Notes under the pieces: model-generated
Seen by the model: the letters and a program-made list of their open reading frames with translations, nothing else
The model's database searches: none
Told to the model about the DNA's origin: nothing
Translations under genes and position numbers: made by a program
Source: an uncultured Senegalimassilia sp.
GTDB taxonomy: Bacteria > Actinomycetota > Coriobacteriia > Coriobacteriales > Eggerthellaceae
Direction: 5' to 3'
DNA length: 23,927 bases
Assembly: GCF_902464545.1 (NCBI RefSeq)
Contig: NZ_CABQJR010000034.1
Span: forward strand, 1 to 23,927
In this document: positions 22,001 to 23,927 of the stretch, in pieces
How positions within the stretch are numbered: position 1 is the stretch's first letter
Layout: every line of letters starts with the position of its first letter

Positions 22001-22914
22001 ACGCTGAGCAAGTGCATGCCGAGGTGGTGGAGCCGGCGAACCTGGCCAAGGTGCCGGAACCGGCCATCGCCTACACGCTGCCGACGGCCAAAATCGGCAA
22101 CCTCGACGCCATCGAGCAGTTCGTGGCGAACGTGGAACGGTTTTTCGGGGGCGTGGAAATCAACCCGGCCGACAAGGAGCAGGTCAAGCAGCTTCGCGGG
22201 CTTCGCGCCGACATCAACAAGGCGGCGAACGCCATCAACGACAAGCGCAAGGCCATGGACAAGGACGTGAAAGCCGCCTTGTCGGAAGCGGACGGGGCTT
22301 TGAACGACCTGCGCGACCGGTTGAAATCGGTGTACGACAAGACCGGCGAGCAGATCGCCGAAGCCGACAGGCTCTGGGCCGAAGCCCGGCGCTCGCTTTT
22401 GCAGGGGGAGTACGAATCCGTTGCCCCCTCGCTCGTCGAGCTGATAACGCTGGACGCGTTTATCGGGGCAGAGCCCAAGCTGATGCAAAAGCAATGGGGA
22501 GGGAACAAGGCGTGCAACACGCTCGATGACATGGTGGTGCAGGCCGTGCGCGACCGCGATGAAATCGCGGGGGCAGGGCTTGCGCACCCCGTGGAAGCCG
22601 ATGTGGCTTATTGCCGCACCCTTGACGTGCGGGCGGCGCTCGCCGAGGACAAGCGGCTGCGCGATGCCGAGGCCGCCGCCGCTGCGCACGCAGAGACGGC
22701 GCGTGCGCTCCGCGAGAAGGTTTCGGCACCGGATGCCGCCCCGCAGCCCAACCCGGCCCCGCAGCCGCGCGAGAGCGCCCCGCAGGCGCAAGCCGAGCCG
22801 CTTTGCAGGTACTCGTTCTCGTTCGTGGGCACGGAGTCCCAGGCGGAGCAGGTCAAGCGCCTGATGGTCTCCCTCGGCGTTTCCGAGCGCAAGATGGCGA
22901 GGCTTGCGGTATGA
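21997..22914 (+). CDS. DUF1351-type phage recombination-cassette protein
   Basis: GTG 21997 overlaps the rusA stop and has GGAAGGAG 7 bases upstream; product 305 aa. The first 130 residues fit the DUF1351 pattern: a short beta start (AIAYTLPTAKIGNLDAIEQFVANVERFFGG), then EQVKQLRGLRADINKAANAINDKRKAMDKDVKAAL and a coiled coil. A middle region (about 160-215) is followed by an Ala/Pro/Gln linker (about 245-268). The C-terminal domain (YSFSFVGTESQAEQVKRLMVSLGVSERKM) resembles the small SPFH-unrelated helical ends often found on such proteins. Function is unknown; family members neighbour recT, erf and ssb in phages, as here. Confidence 0.78.
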   Translation: MNAEQVHAEVVEPANLAKVPEPAIAYTLPTAKIGNLDAIEQFVANVERFFGGVEINPADKEQVKQLRGLRADINKAANAINDKRKAMDKDVKAALSEADGALNDLRDRLKSVYDKTGEQIAEADRLWAEARRSLLQGEYESVAPSLVELITLDAFIGAEPKLMQKQWGGNKACNTLDDMVVQAVRDRDEIAGAGLAHPVEADVAYCRTLDVRAALAEDKRLRDAEAAAAAHAETARALREKVSAPDAAPQPNPAPQPRESAPQAQAEPLCRYSFSFVGTESQAEQVKRLMVSLGVSERKMARLAV

Positions 22915-23519
22915 GCGAGAATCCCAGCTTGCAGGAACGCTACGCGGCGGCGTGGTGCGACGTGAAGCAGCCCGAGCTGGACGGCGCAAACCCGCACTAT
23001 AAAAGCCGCTATGCGACCTTGGCGGCGGTGCAGGGGTGCATCCGCAAGGCGTGCGCCAAGCACGGCATTGCCTACGCCCAGCGCGTGAAGCTCGAGAACG
23101 GCGAGGCCGTTCTGGTCAGCGAGGTCGTGGGCGCCGGCGATGCGCTGCACCTGTCCGATTACCCGGTGCAGTTCGTGCCGAACCCCCAGAGCAACGGCAG
23201 CATGCTCACGTACGCCAAGCGCCAGCTTGCGAGCATCGACTGGGGCATATGCGGCGATGAGGACGATGACGGCCAGAACGCCGCGCTGCCGCCTCGGCAG
23301 GTGCAGCGACAGCCGCCGCAAAACCAGATGGACAAGTATCGTGCGGCGCTAGTCCGCGCTAAGTCGCGAGGCGTGTCGGTGCGAGATGCCATGGAGCACG
23401 TGGGCGCGGCGATCGGAAAGCCGCCCGAATCGTTCAGCCTGGGCGATATCGAGGAAGCCGTGCTGCTGGTCGATTCGATGCAGCCGCACGCGCCAGAGGG
23501 CGAGGTGGAGACGTTTTGA
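22911..23519 (+). CDS. ERF family single-strand annealing protein
   Basis: ERF proteins anneal complementary single strands and circularise or recombine phage genomes. The 202-aa product has the family's opening NPHYKSRYATLAAVQGCIRKACAKHGIAY (27-55), LVSEVVGAGDALHLSDYPVQF, the signature GSMLTYAKRQ (96-105) and the acidic DEDDDG (116-121). A Gln/Pro linker follows. The C-terminal part (DKYRAALVRAKSRGVSVRDAMEHVGAAIG) resembles a small helical domain for protein partners. ATG 22911 overlaps the previous stop (ATGA). It is flanked by DUF1351 and a replication-initiator-like gene. Confidence 0.88.
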   Translation: MSENPSLQERYAAAWCDVKQPELDGANPHYKSRYATLAAVQGCIRKACAKHGIAYAQRVKLENGEAVLVSEVVGAGDALHLSDYPVQFVPNPQSNGSMLTYAKRQLASIDWGICGDEDDDGQNAALPPRQVQRQPPQNQMDKYRAALVRAKSRGVSVRDAMEHVGAAIGKPPESFSLGDIEEAVLLVDSMQPHAPEGEVETF

Positions 23520-23927
23520 TGTACTTCGACCATTCGACCACCGCCGCGACAGACCCCAAAGTGATGCAGCTGCGGCTCGAGATGGGCGGCGCTGCGGTCG
23601 ATGCGTACTGGTATCTGCTCGAGCAGATGCACCGCGACGAGCGCGGCATATGCGTTTGCGATGCGGGCGCATTGCGGGTGCATTGCCACACGTTATGCAC
23701 CGGCGAAGACGAGCTGAAAACGTGGGTTTCGGCCATGGTTTCGATAGGGCTTTTCGAGCAGGACCCCGACAGCGGCGAAATCATATCGCCGCGAGCAGCC
23801 CAAAACATCGAAACGTACAAGGCCAAAAGCGAAAAGGCCAGGTCATCCGCTAAAGCGCGATGGGAGAATGCGGACGCAAAGCGACCGCATAAGCGAGCGC
23901 AAAGCGGCGGCAAGCAAAACGCAATGC
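23519..23927 (+). CDS. Phage replication-initiator-like protein (DUF4373 / Lin1244 type), partial
   Basis: The frame opens at ATG 23519, sharing its A with the ERF stop (TGATG), and stays open for 136 codons to the window end. The N-terminus MYFDHSTTAATDPKVMQLRL and EMGGAAVDAYWYLLEQMHRD, with GLFEQDPDSGEIISPRAAQNIE, matches the Lin1244/Lin1753-like domain at the head of many Gram-positive phage replication-initiation proteins. A Lys/Arg/Ala-rich linker (KAKSEKARSSAKARWEN) begins after residue 100, as is usual between the two domains. The C-terminal domain lies outside the window. A replication origin may lie within or just after it. Confidence 0.82.
   Translation, partial: MYFDHSTTAATDPKVMQLRLEMGGAAVDAYWYLLEQMHRDERGICVCDAGALRVHCHTLCTGEDELKTWVSAMVSIGLFEQDPDSGEIISPRAAQNIETYKAKSEKARSSAKARWENADAKRPHKRAQSGGKQNAM

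Larger units (their letters stand above)
16732..23927. mobile_element. Prophage, left end and early region (continues past window)
   Basis: Order: serine integrase, Ltp-like exclusion protein, repressor / Cro-like pair, small early genes, RusA, DUF1351, ERF, replication-initiator-like protein. This is the lysogeny and early-replication half of a temperate phage. No structural genes, conjugation genes or right attachment site lie within the window, so an intact phage is likely but not shown. Base composition is close to that of the host, which suggests a phage adapted to this group. Confidence 0.85.

Noticed and set aside
1..23927. CRISPR arrays, tRNA or rRNA genes, insertion sequences
   Set aside because: No regularly spaced exact repeats, cloverleaf motifs, rRNA segments or transposase genes were seen.

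Overview
The window reads as about 16.7 kb of core bacterial chromosome joined to the first 7.2 kb of an integrated prophage. The DNA is GC-rich. The protein style, GTG starts, gene content and order (tig, clpP, clpX, valS, rplS, rnhB, yraN, comM, dprA, trmFO, tyrosine recombinase) suggest an anaerobic high-GC Gram-positive, most likely an actinobacterium of the Coriobacteriia/Eggerthellaceae type. That placement is inference; no rRNA or other taxonomic marker is present.

Core region. After a gene-poor start (1-334) comes a small leftward gene for a predicted tail-anchored protein with its own terminator (335-697). Rightward genes follow: trigger factor (951-2333), then clpP, clpX and valS as a tight protein-quality-control and translation unit (2516-7180). 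rplS (7304-7651) has a near-ideal promoter and a strong terminator. A 333-base interval with degenerate repeats leads to rnhB (8047-8826). A structured spacer precedes a run of overlapping DNA-handling and tRNA genes: yraN, comM, dprA, trmFO and a Xer-type recombinase (9093-14391), closed by a perfect 30-bp palindrome. Two leftward genes follow: a YgbA-family ('nitrous oxide-stimulated promoter') cysteine-rich protein and a membrane-anchored protein of unknown function.

Manganese switch. Upstream of a TerC-family membrane protein gene (15895-16731), a promoter, a yybP-ykoY-type manganese riboswitch and an overlapping intrinsic terminator lie in a row, so the gene is probably induced by Mn2+ through antitermination.

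Prophage. A large serine recombinase gene (leftward) ends on the base after the terC stop codon, so the element sits in or at the 3' end of terC. Then come a membrane-anchored protein with two Ltp-type repeats (a likely superinfection-exclusion factor), a short repressor and a divergent Cro-like regulator with two matching operator candidates. Several very small genes follow, many with membrane segments. An early replication/recombination cassette comes last: unknown protein, RusA resolvase, DUF1351 protein, ERF annealing protein and a replication-initiator-like protein cut by the window end. These last genes are linked by stop/start overlaps.

The most interesting point is that a serine-integrase prophage has entered the tail of a manganese-riboswitch-controlled gene. 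No terminator is seen between terC and the opposing integrase, so metal-dependent transcription could run antisense into the integrase gene.
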